DNA of 64,000 nucleotides. Origin: Acetobacteraceae bacterium. GTDB lineage: Bacteria; Pseudomonadota; Alphaproteobacteria; Acetobacterales; Acetobacteraceae. The stretch's first letter is position 1; each line of letters begins with the position of its first letter. The notes below the pieces were generated by a model. That model saw only the letters and a list, made by a program, of their open reading frames with translations. It made no database searches and was not told the origin of the DNA. Both the position numbers and the translations under genes were made by a program. The stretch covers positions 1-64,000 of the forward strand of contig JANWJK010000045.1 of NCBI GenBank assembly GCA_025452005.1, given 5' to 3'. Shown piece after piece: positions 1-8,196 of the stretch.

Positions 1-1478
1 CCGCGGACGTCGCCACGGTGCTCGACACACGGCAGGTCGTCGAACGCGAGGTGCGGCTCGACCAGAGCGATGCGATCTTCCTGATGCGGCTCCGGCCGTA
101 CCGCACATTAGAGCAATCGGTCGCCGGCGCGGTGATCACCTTCGTGGATGTCACCGCCCGCAAACGATTGCAGGCCGCCGACGAAGCGACACTGCGAGCC
201 GCCAGTCGGACCCTGGAGCGCCGCGTGGCCGACGGGGCAGCGGAACTGCAAGCCGCCAACGTCCGGTTGACGCAGCAGATCGAACAGCGCCAGCGCGCCG
301 AGGACATGTTGCGTCAGTCGCAGAAGCTCGAGGCGGTCGGCAAGCTGACCGGCGGCATCGCGCACGACTTCAACAACCTGTTGGGCGTGATCATCGGCAA
401 TGTCGAGGCTCTGCTGACGACGCTGGAGGACGACCCTGATCGAGCTGAGCTGGGGCACGAGATCCTGAACAGCGCGCTGAGTGGCGCAGAACTGACCCGC
501 CGCCTGCTGGCATTCGCCCGCAAGCAGCCATTGCAGCCGCAGGTCATCGAGCTGAACGCGCTGCTGTCGAGCTATATTGCCTTGGTGACCCGCGCCATCG
601 GCGACGCGATCCGCGTCACGGCGCGGTTGGCGCCGGACATGTGGCTGACTCGCGCCGATCCGTCGCAGGTCGGCGATGCGCTGCTCAATCTGGCACTGAA
701 TGCGCGCGATGCGATGCCGCAGGGCGGCAACCTCACGATCGAGACCGCCAACACGCGTCTGGCTGCGCCGGATGCCGCACGGCATACCGAAATGACGGAG
801 GGCGACTATGTTGTTCTCGCGGTGACCGATACCGGCACCGGCATGCCACCCGACGTGATCGAGCGGGCGACTGAACCATTCTTCACCACCAAGCCGCCGG
901 CGGTCGCCTCAGGCCTTGGGCTCAGCATGATCTACGGCTTTGCCAGGCAGTCGGGCGGCCATCTCACGATCGACAGCGAAGTGGGCGTCGGCACCACGGT
1001 GCGGCTCTATCTGCCACGGGCGTTGGATGATGCCGTTGCGGTGCACGATGCAGGCGAAGCGGAGCATGCCGATCCGCGAGGCAGCGAAGCGATCCTGGTG
1101 ATCGACGATAACCTCATGTTGCGGGCGGCAACGCAACGTAACCTGGTCTCCCTCGGCTACCAGGTGACCACGGCGGAAAGCGGGCCGGCGGCGCTCGCCA
1201 TCCTGCGTGCCGGCATTGAATTCGATCTCCTGTTCACCGACGTCGTAATGCCTGAAGGCATGTCCGGCTACGATCTGGCCAAAGCGGCGCAGGATTTGCG
1301 ACCTGGACTGAAGGTGCTGTTGACCACCGGCTATGACGATCAGCCACCGACAGGCAGTGTTGGAATGCGTGGTGCGCAACGTCTGCTTTACAAGCCGTAT
1401 CGGCGAGCAAGCCTTGCCAGAGCGGTCCGGGCGGTATTGGACGGCGAGCGAGGGACCGGCCTTGGGACAGACAACTGA
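1..1478 (+). CDS. Hybrid sensor histidine kinase/response regulator, 5' end outside window
   Basis: The frame is open to the window edge, so the gene starts upstream; the GTG at 18 is only the first start-like codon visible. Counting from that GTG, residues 1-50 are the end of a PAS-type domain of the sort seen in CheB/CheR-PAS kinases (RPYRT, then TFVDVTARKR). A coiled-coil linker follows at about 52-100. The dimerisation/phosphoacceptor segment has H116 in GGIAHDFNN. The ATPase domain has an N box (NLALNARDA, 225-233), a G1 box (DTGTGMPP) and a G2 box (GLGLSMIYG). The C-terminal receiver at about 356-475 has acceptor D408 in LLFTDVVMP and a conserved lysine in LLYKPYR. It should autophosphorylate on His and pass phosphate to its own receiver. 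The sensory input is upstream and unseen. The 3' end overlaps the next gene by 17 bases if that gene starts at 1462. Confidence 0.9.
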   Translation, partial: ADVATVLDTRQVVEREVRLDQSDAIFLMRLRPYRTLEQSVAGAVITFVDVTARKRLQAADEATLRAASRTLERRVADGAAELQAANVRLTQQIEQRQRAEDMLRQSQKLEAVGKLTGGIAHDFNNLLGVIIGNVEALLTTLEDDPDRAELGHEILNSALSGAELTRRLLAFARKQPLQPQVIELNALLSSYIALVTRAIGDAIRVTARLAPDMWLTRADPSQVGDALLNLALNARDAMPQGGNLTIETANTRLAAPDAARHTEMTEGDYVVLAVTDTGTGMPPDVIERATEPFFTTKPPAVASGLGLSMIYGFARQSGGHLTIDSEVGVGTTVRLYLPRALDDAVAVHDAGEAEHADPRGSEAILVIDDNLMLRAATQRNLVSLGYQVTTAESGPAALAILRAGIEFDLLFTDVVMPEGMSGYDLAKAAQDLRPGLKVLLTTGYDDQPPTGSVGMRGAQRLLYKPYRRASLARAVRAVLDGERGTGLGTDN

Positions 1479-2205
1479 TCGCACCCCAGTACTCTGGGCG
1501 GACCTGCGGCGCTTCACGCCGGCGCGCGTGGCGCTGGGCCGCGCCGGCAACGGCCTGCCGACCGCGGCGCATCTCGAGTTCCAGGCCGCACATGCGGCGG
1601 CGCGTGACGCGGTGCATGCCGTGCTTGACGTCTCCGCGTTGCGGGCGGACCTCGACGCGGCCGGATTGGCGAGCATCGCAGTACACAGCAAGGCGCCGGA
1701 TCGACGCACCTATCTGCTGCGGCCCGACCTCGGCCGGCGTCTGCGCGACCGCGGCGCGGTTCCGTCTTGGCCGGGTGCCATGCTGTTCGTGGTGTGCGAC
1801 GGGCTCTCGGCGACCGCGGTGCAGCGTCACGCCGTGGGTCTGCTCCGGCACTTGGTACCCCGCCTGCCCGGGGCAGTGCCGCCCATCGTCGTCGCCGAAC
1901 AGGGCCGCGTCGCCCTCGGCGACGATATAGGCGAGGCGATGGGGGCAGAGGCGGTCGCGGTGCTGATCGGCGAGCGCCCGGGCCTCTCGGCTGCCGACAG
2001 CCTCGGTGTCTACCTCACCTGGCGGCCTCGCCGAGGACGCACTAATGCCGAACGCAACTGCATCTCGAATATCCGTTCCGACGGGCTGCCACCCGAGGCG
2101 GCCGGCGACAAGCTGCTGTGGCTGATCGCGGCGATGCGACGCCTGCGCCTCACCGGCATCGGGTTGAAGGACGAGCAGCCGGATGCATTGCCGGCCCCGG
2201 ATTGA
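1462..2205 (+). CDS. eutC: Ethanolamine ammonia-lyase small subunit EutC-like
   Basis: This is the small subunit of adenosylcobalamin-dependent ethanolamine ammonia-lyase, which with EutB converts ethanolamine to acetaldehyde and ammonia. The sequence carries the EutC signatures: FTPARVALGRAG near the N-terminus, HAAARDAVH, YLLRPDLGRRL, a DGLSA block, RVALGDDIG, LIGERPGLSAADSLGVYLT and NCISNIR, ending in a LKDEQ segment. The frame is open from 1333, inside the kinase gene, but family similarity only begins near 1490. The TTG at 1462 is therefore the chosen start (247 residues), and it is not certain. EutB normally sits directly upstream of EutC; here a kinase gene occupies that position and no EutB lies in the window. 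Overlap with the kinase suggests translational coupling. The BtuB receptor and cobalamin riboswitch near 59.5 kb fit a B12-using cell but are far away. Confidence 0.85.
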   Translation: MGQTTDRTPVLWADLRRFTPARVALGRAGNGLPTAAHLEFQAAHAAARDAVHAVLDVSALRADLDAAGLASIAVHSKAPDRRTYLLRPDLGRRLRDRGAVPSWPGAMLFVVCDGLSATAVQRHAVGLLRHLVPRLPGAVPPIVVAEQGRVALGDDIGEAMGAEAVAVLIGERPGLSAADSLGVYLTWRPRRGRTNAERNCISNIRSDGLPPEAAGDKLLWLIAAMRRLRLTGIGLKDEQPDALPAPD

Positions 2206-2260
2206 CGGATCGCATCGCGACACGAGATGGTTGGGGACAAAAGAGGTTCGGGAGGACATC

Positions 2261-2701
2261 ATGCCGTCAGCAGCCATGCGTGGCTTTCTCGGCTTTATCG
2301 CCGGAGCGATAGCAGTGCTCACCTTTCGTCAGGGAATGATCGAGCTGCTGCACACCCTTGGCTTCGTGTCGTTCACGCCCTATCGCACCAATCCGGTAGC
2401 GCCGTTCGGCGTGCCGGCAATCGTCAGCAACTGCTTCTGGGGCGGATTGTGGGGTGTGGCGTTCGGACTGCTCATGCCGCGGTTCACCTGGCCGATGTGG
2501 CTGTGCGGGCTGATCCTCGGCCTGATAGCGGTCCTGACCGGCTGGTTCATCGTCGCGCCGCTGAAGCACCTTCCGCTCGCCGGTGGCTGGGTGCCGGCGA
2601 ACATGTTGCGGTCGGTGTTGATCAACGGATGCTTCGGTCTCGGCGTCGGGCTGATCCTGCCGTTGCTGATGCCGCGGTCACTGGTGCGAGCGCACACCTG
2701 A
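2261..2701 (+). CDS. Small four-helix membrane protein, function unknown
   Basis: This is a 146-residue protein with about four hydrophobic segments: near residues 7-25, 50-68, 72-98 and 118-138. Glycine-rich stretches such as GFLGFIAGAIAVLTF and GFGLGVGLILPLL-type packing are visible, with no catalytic motif. The start is set by the GGAGG at 2251-2255, six bases before the ATG at 2261; the frame is open further upstream but has no comparable ribosome site. It lies 55 bases after eutC on the same strand and may be co-transcribed. Similar short integral membrane proteins are common in Acetobacteraceae and Rhizobiales with no assigned role, and I cannot name a specific family. Confidence 0.75.
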   Translation: MPSAAMRGFLGFIAGAIAVLTFRQGMIELLHTLGFVSFTPYRTNPVAPFGVPAIVSNCFWGGLWGVAFGLLMPRFTWPMWLCGLILGLIAVLTGWFIVAPLKHLPLAGGWVPANMLRSVLINGCFGLGVGLILPLLMPRSLVRAHT

Positions 2702-2733
2702 CAGGCACAGTCTTTCCGAGTGAACGTTGGACC

Positions 2734-2819
2734 TGTCATTGCGAGGAGCGAAGCGACGAAGCAATCTCCATCACGGTGCGCACGGTCATAGGGATTGCTT
2801 CGCTCCGCTAACAATGACA
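2734..2819. repeat. Palindromic intergenic repeat, copy A
   Basis: An imperfect inverted repeat of 86 bases. It opens with TGTCATTGCGAGGAGCGAAG and closes with the reverse-complement-like CGCTCCGCTAACAATGACA. The arms continue into GAAGCAATC/GATTGCTTC and the centre is about 20 bases containing GTGCGCAC. It lies between convergent genes. The same unit recurs at 9530, 27208, 32868 and, split apart, at 57849/58226. The transcript of either strand could fold into a long hairpin. Confidence 0.9.
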
Positions 2820-2837
2820 ACAAAACCGAACCCTCGT

Positions 2838-4040
2838 TCAGCGCTCCCATCGCCCCATCGGCTGCGGCGGATGCGCCTTTATGACAGCCTCGTTCACCTC
2901 CACACCCCACCCGGCACCCGTGGGCAACAACAGCTCTCCGGCCTCGATGATCGGAACAGGTGAGACGAGATCGTCCTTCCAGGGCACATCCTCGATATCG
3001 ATCTCCATCACCCGGAAGTTCGGGATCGCGGCGCACATATGCGCGCTCATCAACGAGCCTAGATGACCGTTGAAGTTGTGCGGCGCCACGTTCACTTCGT
3101 AGGCGTCCGCCATTGCCGCGATCTTCATCGACTCCAGGATGCCGTTCCACGCCACGTCGATGATGGCGACATCGACCGACTGCTGTTCGAAGAACGGCCG
3201 GAACTGCCGCCGCCCGTGCAGCGACTCCAGCGACGCGACCCGCGTGCGCGCCGAGCGGCGGATCGTCGCCAGAGCGGCCGGGTCGTAGCTGTCGATCTCC
3301 AGCCAAACCAGGTCGAACGGCTCCAGCGCCTGCGCCAGCCGGATATATCCCTCAGTCTTGAAGTTGAAATTCAGATCGAGGTGCAATCCGACGCTCGGCC
3401 CCGCACCGTTGCGGAACGCGGTCATCTGCGCCACCAGCCCGTCGACCAGGTCACGGCTGATGTTCAGCTCCGGCCAGCCGGGCCCGTTGAAGCCGGGCAT
3501 GTGCACATAAGGCTCGGGCCCGTCGAAGCGGAAGATGTTGGTCTTCAGCCCCTTGAAGCCGCGTCGCGCCACCTCGGCGCCGGCACGCTCCACGTCATCC
3601 AGCGAGCGGATCGGATCGAATCCGGTCCACTCCTTGATGCGGCTGGCGTGGCTGATGCGCCAGGTGCCGCAATGCGACCAGTAGAGCTGCAAGCGGTCTC
3701 GCACCGGCCCGCCCAGCATCTCGTAAACCGGGATGCCAAGAGCCTTCGCCTTCAGATCGACCAGAGCGTTCTCTATCGCGGCGATCGCCTGCTGCGCTAT
3801 GCCGCCGACCGACTGGCGCGTCACGCCGTGCAGATAGGCGGTGATCTTCTCCACCGGTCGCGGATCCCAGCCGACCAGCCGCGCAGCGAGCTTGCGGATC
3901 ACGCCGGAGAGACCCTCGGACCCATACGACTCCATGAACTCGGACCAGCCCGTCACGCCCTCGTCTGTGCTGATCTTCAGGAACGAGAAGTCGCGCCATC
4001 CCGCGTTGCAGTGCAGATCCTCGATCCTGGTGATGCGCAT
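2838..4040 (-). CDS. Mandelate racemase/muconate lactonizing enzyme family protein
   Basis: This 400-residue enolase-superfamily enzyme is expected to abstract a proton alpha to a carboxylate using a divalent metal. The N-terminal capping domain covers about 1-125. The barrel has a GFKGLKTN strand (K163, K166), metal-ligand candidates D222 (LHLDLNF), E248 (VWLEID) and E272 (ASLESL), and a late histidine H321 in VAPHNFNGH. This arrangement resembles acid-sugar dehydratases of the superfamily, but the substrate cannot be read from the sequence. The start is the ATG at 4040 (MRITRIEDLH). The frame is open upstream into the HAD gene, but that part is unrelated to the family. It lies 29 bases downstream of the HAD hydrolase gene on the same strand, consistent with one operon for a sugar acid or similar compound. 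Confidence 0.87.
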   Translation of the reverse strand: MRITRIEDLHCNAGWRDFSFLKISTDEGVTGWSEFMESYGSEGLSGVIRKLAARLVGWDPRPVEKITAYLHGVTRQSVGGIAQQAIAAIENALVDLKAKALGIPVYEMLGGPVRDRLQLYWSHCGTWRISHASRIKEWTGFDPIRSLDDVERAGAEVARRGFKGLKTNIFRFDGPEPYVHMPGFNGPGWPELNISRDLVDGLVAQMTAFRNGAGPSVGLHLDLNFNFKTEGYIRLAQALEPFDLVWLEIDSYDPAALATIRRSARTRVASLESLHGRRQFRPFFEQQSVDVAIIDVAWNGILESMKIAAMADAYEVNVAPHNFNGHLGSLMSAHMCAAIPNFRVMEIDIEDVPWKDDLVSPVPIIEAGELLLPTGAGWGVEVNEAVIKAHPPQPMGRWER

Positions 4041-4069
4041 GCTCACTCCCTCCCGCGGTCGGGCGAATG

Positions 4070-4729
4070 CTATGCCCGCGACAGGAGCACCGGAAGCCTG
4101 TGCATGCCATCCGCTATCGCATCGGCACCGGCGGCGCGCAGCCGCTCGGCATGGCCGGGCCGGCAGTGCCCGCCCGCGGTGAAGCCGATCACGCGCATGC
4201 CCGCCGCGACCGCGGCCTGGACGCCAGGGACACTGTCCTCGATCACCACGCATACCGGCGGCGCCGCCTGCATCGAGGCGGCGGCGAACAGGAACAGGTC
4301 CGGCGCCGGCTTGCCACGTGCCACCTGCGTCGCGCTGAACACGTGCGGCGCGAACCAGGGCAGCAGGCCGGTCAGCGACAGCGACTGGCGCAGCCGCTCC
4401 GGCGCGCTGCTCGACGCGACACAGCGACGGTACGGCAACGACCGCAGCGCCGCCTCGACGCCCGGCATCGGCGCAAGCTCGGCCTTGAACGCGGCCGCCA
4501 CGCGCAGCCGCAGCGTTTCGGCGAAGTCGGCCGGCAGCACTCGGTCCAGCCGTCGCGCGATGTCTGCGCACATCGCCGCCGCACTGATACCGAGATAGCG
4601 GTCCATGATTTCTTCGGCCGGCATGACGATGCCGATCTCGGCGAGGCAGGCGGAATCCGCCCGGCAGGCGATCGCCTCGCTGTCGATCAGCATACCGTCG
4701 CAATCGAAGATGATCAGCTCGGGTGGCAT
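4070..4729 (-). CDS. HAD-superfamily hydrolase, phosphatase/phosphomutase-like
   Basis: This 219-residue haloacid-dehalogenase-type hydrolase belongs to the beta-phosphoglucomutase/phosphoglycolate phosphatase group. Motif I is FDCDGMLIDSE (D9 nucleophile, D11 acid/base), motif II is the serine in VASSSAPE, motif III is the lysine in RGKPAPD and motif IV is VIEDSVPG. The cap domain is helical, between about residues 18 and 85. The ATG at 4729 is preferred over an upstream ATG at 4780 because family similarity starts at MPPELIIFDCDG. The likely role is dephosphorylation of a small sugar phosphate or repair of a damaged metabolite. It is transcribed ahead of the enolase-superfamily gene. It is divergent from the SGNH hydrolase at 4804, leaving about 75 bases for both promoters. 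Confidence 0.88.
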   Translation of the reverse strand: MPPELIIFDCDGMLIDSEAIACRADSACLAEIGIVMPAEEIMDRYLGISAAAMCADIARRLDRVLPADFAETLRLRVAAAFKAELAPMPGVEAALRSLPYRRCVASSSAPERLRQSLSLTGLLPWFAPHVFSATQVARGKPAPDLFLFAAASMQAAPPVCVVIEDSVPGVQAAVAAGMRVIGFTAGGHCRPGHAERLRAAGADAIADGMHRLPVLLSRA

Positions 4730-4803
4730 CACGGCATATATCCATCGACTCGGCGTTTCCGCTATAGGGGCGCGGTCCACATCAGCTCACGGATTCGCCG
4801 ATC

Positions 4804-5586
4804 ATGCGCCCCCTCCAACGACTGGTATTGGTTGCGTCCCTGCTGGTGCTGTGCAGCGCCGCACCGCCACCGCCGCACAACGTACTCGCGGCCACGCCGA
4901 TCTCTCGCATGGACCTGAGCTGGTGGCGCGCCCGCCACGAGGCCAAACTCGAGGAACTGCAAAGCCGCCGGGTCGATCTGATCTTCCTGGGCGATTCTAT
5001 CACCCAGGACTACGAGGTGACAGGCCCACCCGATTGGCGCGACTTCGAGCCGGTCTGGCAACACTTCTACGGCGGGCGCAATGCGGTCAACCTGGGTTTC
5101 AACGGCGACGCGACCTCGCATCTGCTGTGGCGCATCGAGAACGGCGAAGTAGCCGGCATCGCGCCGAAGGTCGCGGTGATCCTGATCGGCGCCAACAATC
5201 TGGGCCGGCTGCATTGGGCGCCGGAGGATACGGTCCAGGGCATCGACGCCATCGTTGCGCAACTGCGCCGCCGCCTGCCGCAGACCAAGCTGCTGCTGCT
5301 GGGCGTGCTGCCGTCGGAACGTTCAGCCTGGGCCACGCAGACAACGCTCACCATCAACCGGGCGCTGGCAGCGCGCTACCGCCGCGGCGATGTCGCCTAT
5401 CTCGATGTCGGTCAGGTGTTCATGCGCAACGGCAAGCTGAACCGCGACCTGTTCTTCGACCCGATGCTGACGCCGCCCGCCGCACCGCTGCATCCCAACG
5501 CGGAAGGCCAGGCGCTGATGGCCCAGGCGATCGAGCCGACGCTTGCCGCGCTGCTCGGCGACAAGGCGCACATCGCGGCCCGGTAG
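4804..5586 (+). CDS. Exported SGNH/GDSL-family hydrolase
   Basis: This is a 260-residue esterase-like protein with an N-terminal signal peptide (about residues 1-22, hydrophobic LVLVASLLVLCSAA), so probably periplasmic. Block I is IFLGDSITQDY with the nucleophile S65. Block II is NLGFNGDAT, block III is LIGANNLG and block V is LHPNAEG. It resembles platelet-activating-factor acetylhydrolase-like SGNH proteins, which remove acetyl or short acyl groups from sugars or lipids. The acidic residue usually found three positions before the catalytic His is absent (APLH), so the enzyme may work as a Ser-His dyad or use another acid. It faces the CinA-like gene convergently, with only 21 bases between the stops. 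Confidence 0.85.
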   Translation: MRPLQRLVLVASLLVLCSAAPPPPHNVLAATPISRMDLSWWRARHEAKLEELQSRRVDLIFLGDSITQDYEVTGPPDWRDFEPVWQHFYGGRNAVNLGFNGDATSHLLWRIENGEVAGIAPKVAVILIGANNLGRLHWAPEDTVQGIDAIVAQLRRRLPQTKLLLLGVLPSERSAWATQTTLTINRALAARYRRGDVAYLDVGQVFMRNGKLNRDLFFDPMLTPPAAPLHPNAEGQALMAQAIEPTLAALLGDKAHIAAR

Positions 5587-5607
5587 GCGATACCGCAGGG
5601 TCAGCGT

Positions 5608-6090
5608 CTACCCCAACGCCTCCGCCAGCAGTTCCATCGCTCGCTTCGAGAACGCCCGCATGTTGGCCACGCGATCCGCGCTGCCGGTCTCCAGCGTGAT
5701 GGCACGCGAGAAATTCGGCCCTTCGAGGCCGATGCAGGTGTGCCCCGCCGCGTCGCCATAGCGATTGCCGGTCGGACCCGTGGCTCCGGTTTCGCTCAAG
5801 CCCCAGGTGGAACCGAGCCGGCCGCGCACTGTCGTCGCCAGCAGCGTCGCATACGGCTCGGACGAGGCGCGCATGCCGTTCGGCAGCGGGTTCGGGATCT
5901 CGAGGAATCCCGACCGGGCGTACTGCGTGTAGATCACGCTGCCGCCGCGAAAGTACGCCGACGCGCCAGCCACCGACAGCAGCGCCGCCGAGATCAGCCC
6001 GCCGGTCGATGATTCCGCGATCGCGATGGTATCGCCGCGCGCCTTCAGCCGCGCGCCCAGCTTCTCCGCCAATGGCAGCAGGTCCTGCAT
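5608..6090 (-). CDS. CinA C-terminal-domain protein, nicotinamide-nucleotide amidase-like
   Basis: A stand-alone CinA C-terminal domain of 160 residues, the form called PncC in E. coli, which deamidates nicotinamide mononucleotide in the pyridine-nucleotide salvage cycle. The AESSTGGLIS motif corresponds to the AESCTGG catalytic-serine region. ETGATGPTGNRYGDAAG corresponds to the TGIAGPGG loop but diverges from the textbook form. Its stop and the next minus-strand gene (stop 6091, immediately upstream) abut, so it is probably the last gene of the operon with the two Gfo/Idh/MocA oxidoreductases. Substrate assignment is by family only. Confidence 0.8.
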   Translation of the reverse strand: MQDLLPLAEKLGARLKARGDTIAIAESSTGGLISAALLSVAGASAYFRGGSVIYTQYARSGFLEIPNPLPNGMRASSEPYATLLATTVRGRLGSTWGLSETGATGPTGNRYGDAAGHTCIGLEGPNFSRAITLETGSADRVANMRAFSKRAMELLAEALG

Positions 6091-7086
6091 CTAACGTCCT
6101 CCCTTCTCCAGGATTGCCTCGATCACGCGCTGGGTCGCCAGCGCCTCCTCACCGGGAACCGCCGGATCGCGGCCCTGTTCGATCGCGTCGAGGAAGTCGC
6201 TCAGCACCGCGCGGTGTGCCTCATGCGAGAAGCTCATCACGCTGGCGCCGCTGCCGGACCCAGCGTTATCCGCCAGCACCTCCTCGCGTCCATCGACGAA
6301 CGCGAGGCGCAGGCTGCCGCCTTCCAGCCGCGCGGTGCCCTTCGAGCCGATGATGTGCAGCCATTCCGGATTGCCCGGCCAGGCGGCGACCGTGGCGACG
6401 ATGGTGCCGGGCGCACCGTTGCCGAGTCGCACCAGCGCGGACGCGTAATCCTCGGTCTCCATCCGGTGCAGCGCCGTGGTACGCACCTGCGCCGCCTCGA
6501 CGCGTTCGATGCCGACCAGCCAGCGGAACAAATCGAGCGTGTGGATTGCCTGGGTGATCAGCACCCCGCCACCGTCGCGCGCCTTCAGGCCGCGGCCCGG
6601 CTCGTCGTAATAGGATTGCGGTCGCCACCACGGCACCGTCATCGTCGCGGCCTGGATCTCGCCGAGGCCGCCATCTCGCAGCACCTGGTGCAGCCGCAAG
6701 CTGCCGGGACGGAAGCGATGCTGCAGGCAGATGCCGAGACGGCGATGCGCGCGGCGTCCTGCCGCAATCAGTTGCTCGCCGCGCTCGATCGACACCTCGA
6801 GCGGCTTCTCGCACAGCACGTGCCTGCCGGCGGCGAACGCCGCTTCCGCGATGGGCAGGTGCGCGTTCGCCGGCGTCAGCACCATGACCGCATCGACCGC
6901 TGGATCGGCGATGGCGCGTCCGACATCGGTGGTGGTGGGAAAGCCGTAACGGTCGGCGACGTCCTTCAACCGCGCCTCGCTGCTCGCCGCGGCCCATACC
7001 ACGCGCACGCGGTCGGCGAGATCGACCAGGCCGCGCGCGTGCGGCTGCAACGCGTTGCCGAGCCCGATGACGGCGATACCGATCAC
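6091..7086 (-). CDS. Gfo/Idh/MocA family oxidoreductase
   Basis: A 331-residue NAD(P)-dependent dehydrogenase of the family that acts on sugars, inositols and related polyols. The Rossmann motif is GLGNALQ at residues 7-13. The EKPLEVS motif carries the conserved lysine of the family. The C-terminal alpha/beta domain includes ITQAIHTLDLF with the usual active-site histidine. The GTG start at 7086 is chosen because it overlaps the stop of the upstream gene as GTGA and similarity begins exactly there. It is translationally coupled to the second oxidoreductase of the same family at 7083-8093. The pair and the downstream CinA-like gene form a minus-strand operon. Confidence 0.9.
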   Translation of the reverse strand: MIGIAVIGLGNALQPHARGLVDLADRVRVVWAAASSEARLKDVADRYGFPTTTDVGRAIADPAVDAVMVLTPANAHLPIAEAAFAAGRHVLCEKPLEVSIERGEQLIAAGRRAHRRLGICLQHRFRPGSLRLHQVLRDGGLGEIQAATMTVPWWRPQSYYDEPGRGLKARDGGGVLITQAIHTLDLFRWLVGIERVEAAQVRTTALHRMETEDYASALVRLGNGAPGTIVATVAAWPGNPEWLHIIGSKGTARLEGGSLRLAFVDGREEVLADNAGSGSGASVMSFSHEAHRAVLSDFLDAIEQGRDPAVPGEEALATQRVIEAILEKGGR

Positions 7087-8093
7087 GCGCGCTTCGCCGT
7101 ATAGCGGATCGCCTGACGCTGCGCCTGCAACGCCAGTCGGCACACGTTGAAGGTCTGAAGCTGCGGCATCGCCGTCTCGGTGCGGTGCGCGATGTCGTGC
7201 AGGAAGTTCCGGTAGTAGGTCACCGGCAACCCACTGCAATCGACGTAGCGCGTCGCGGTCCTGTTGGCGACGAACATGTGGTCGGTGCCCTCGCGCCCCT
7301 CGATGTCGAGGTTCTTGCGCAGCTCCAGCGTGCCTTCGGTGCCGACGATGAAGAACCGGCCGTCGCCCCAGGTCGGCAGGCCGTCGGGTGTGAACCAGTC
7401 GAGCCGGATGTAGCCACGCACCGACGGTGTGGCCAGAACGAGTTCGGCGAAATCCTCGAACCCCGGCGGCTCGGTGCCGAACGCTCCGACGCTGCACGAC
7501 ACGATCTCGGCATCGTCGGCTCCGGCGAAGGCGAGGAACTGGTCGATCGAATGCACGCCAATGTCGTTGATGATGCCGCCATAGGCGGGCGTGTCGAAGA
7601 ACCACGACGGCCGCAGCGCGCGATTGAGCCGATGCGGGCCGAGCGATGTGGTGTGCACCAGGCGCCCAAGCTCGCCGGAGCGCACGATGCGCAGCGCCTC
7701 CTGCACTGCGGGCGAGGCGAGCCGCCCGAGGCAGACCGACCAGATACGCCCTGTCTCCTGCACCGCGCGCTGGACGGCGGCGAGTTGATCCAGGGTGGTG
7801 ATGCCGGGCTTGTCCACCATCACGTCCTTGCCGCGCTGCATGGCGGCGATCGCCAGATCGGCGCGATCGCTAGGGCGCGCGGCGATCACCACGAAGTCGA
7901 TCGAAGGGTCTTCCAGGAGCCGCTTCGTCTCGGACTCGGGCACGTGCGGGAAGCGCTTGCGGAAGCCGGCGAGCACACGCGGATCGGTGGTATCGGGGTT
8001 GTAGCCGACGCAATCGGCGCCTACATCGAGCAGGTCCTGCGTCAGATCGTAGATATGGCGATGGTCCAGCCCGATCGCGGCGAAGCGCGGCAT
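7083..8093 (-). CDS. Gfo/Idh/MocA family oxidoreductase, second copy
   Basis: A 336-residue NAD(P)-binding oxidoreductase, distantly related to its downstream neighbour. The N-terminal segment is GLDHRHIYD where the usual glycine-rich dinucleotide loop would be GxGxxG; this H-rich variant is seen in a subgroup of the family. DKPGITTLDQL corresponds to the EKP motif (E to D), and GVHSIDQFLAF carries the active-site His. The ATG at 8093 follows a GGGAGG ribosome site seven to eight bases away. It ends in a GTGA overlap with the next gene. It is divergent from the SDR gene at 8197, with about 100 bases between the starts. The altered nucleotide loop and the DKP in place of EKP make the cofactor preference uncertain. 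Confidence 0.87.
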   Translation of the reverse strand: MPRFAAIGLDHRHIYDLTQDLLDVGADCVGYNPDTTDPRVLAGFRKRFPHVPESETKRLLEDPSIDFVVIAARPSDRADLAIAAMQRGKDVMVDKPGITTLDQLAAVQRAVQETGRIWSVCLGRLASPAVQEALRIVRSGELGRLVHTTSLGPHRLNRALRPSWFFDTPAYGGIINDIGVHSIDQFLAFAGADDAEIVSCSVGAFGTEPPGFEDFAELVLATPSVRGYIRLDWFTPDGLPTWGDGRFFIVGTEGTLELRKNLDIEGREGTDHMFVANRTATRYVDCSGLPVTYYRNFLHDIAHRTETAMPQLQTFNVCRLALQAQRQAIRYTAKRA

Positions 8094-8196
8094 GTTCGTC
8101 CCTCCCCGAGGCCGGCGCACGCTCGCACCATCTTCCCCGCCCCGCAACCAAGGTCCACAATGCGGACAGCCGAGAGCACACGAGGGGAGAGACACC

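Noticed and set aside
2727-2963. Short frame translating as LSLRGAKRRSN...DCFAPLTM, and similar frames at each repeat
   Set aside because: This is translation of the palindromic repeat itself, repeated at every copy, not a protein family.
3063-4598. Open frame of 511 codons on the plus strand, antisense to the enolase-superfamily and HAD genes
   Set aside because: It is rich in Arg/His/Gln with no recognisable motif. The opposite strand carries two complete families with catalytic motifs and ribosome sites.
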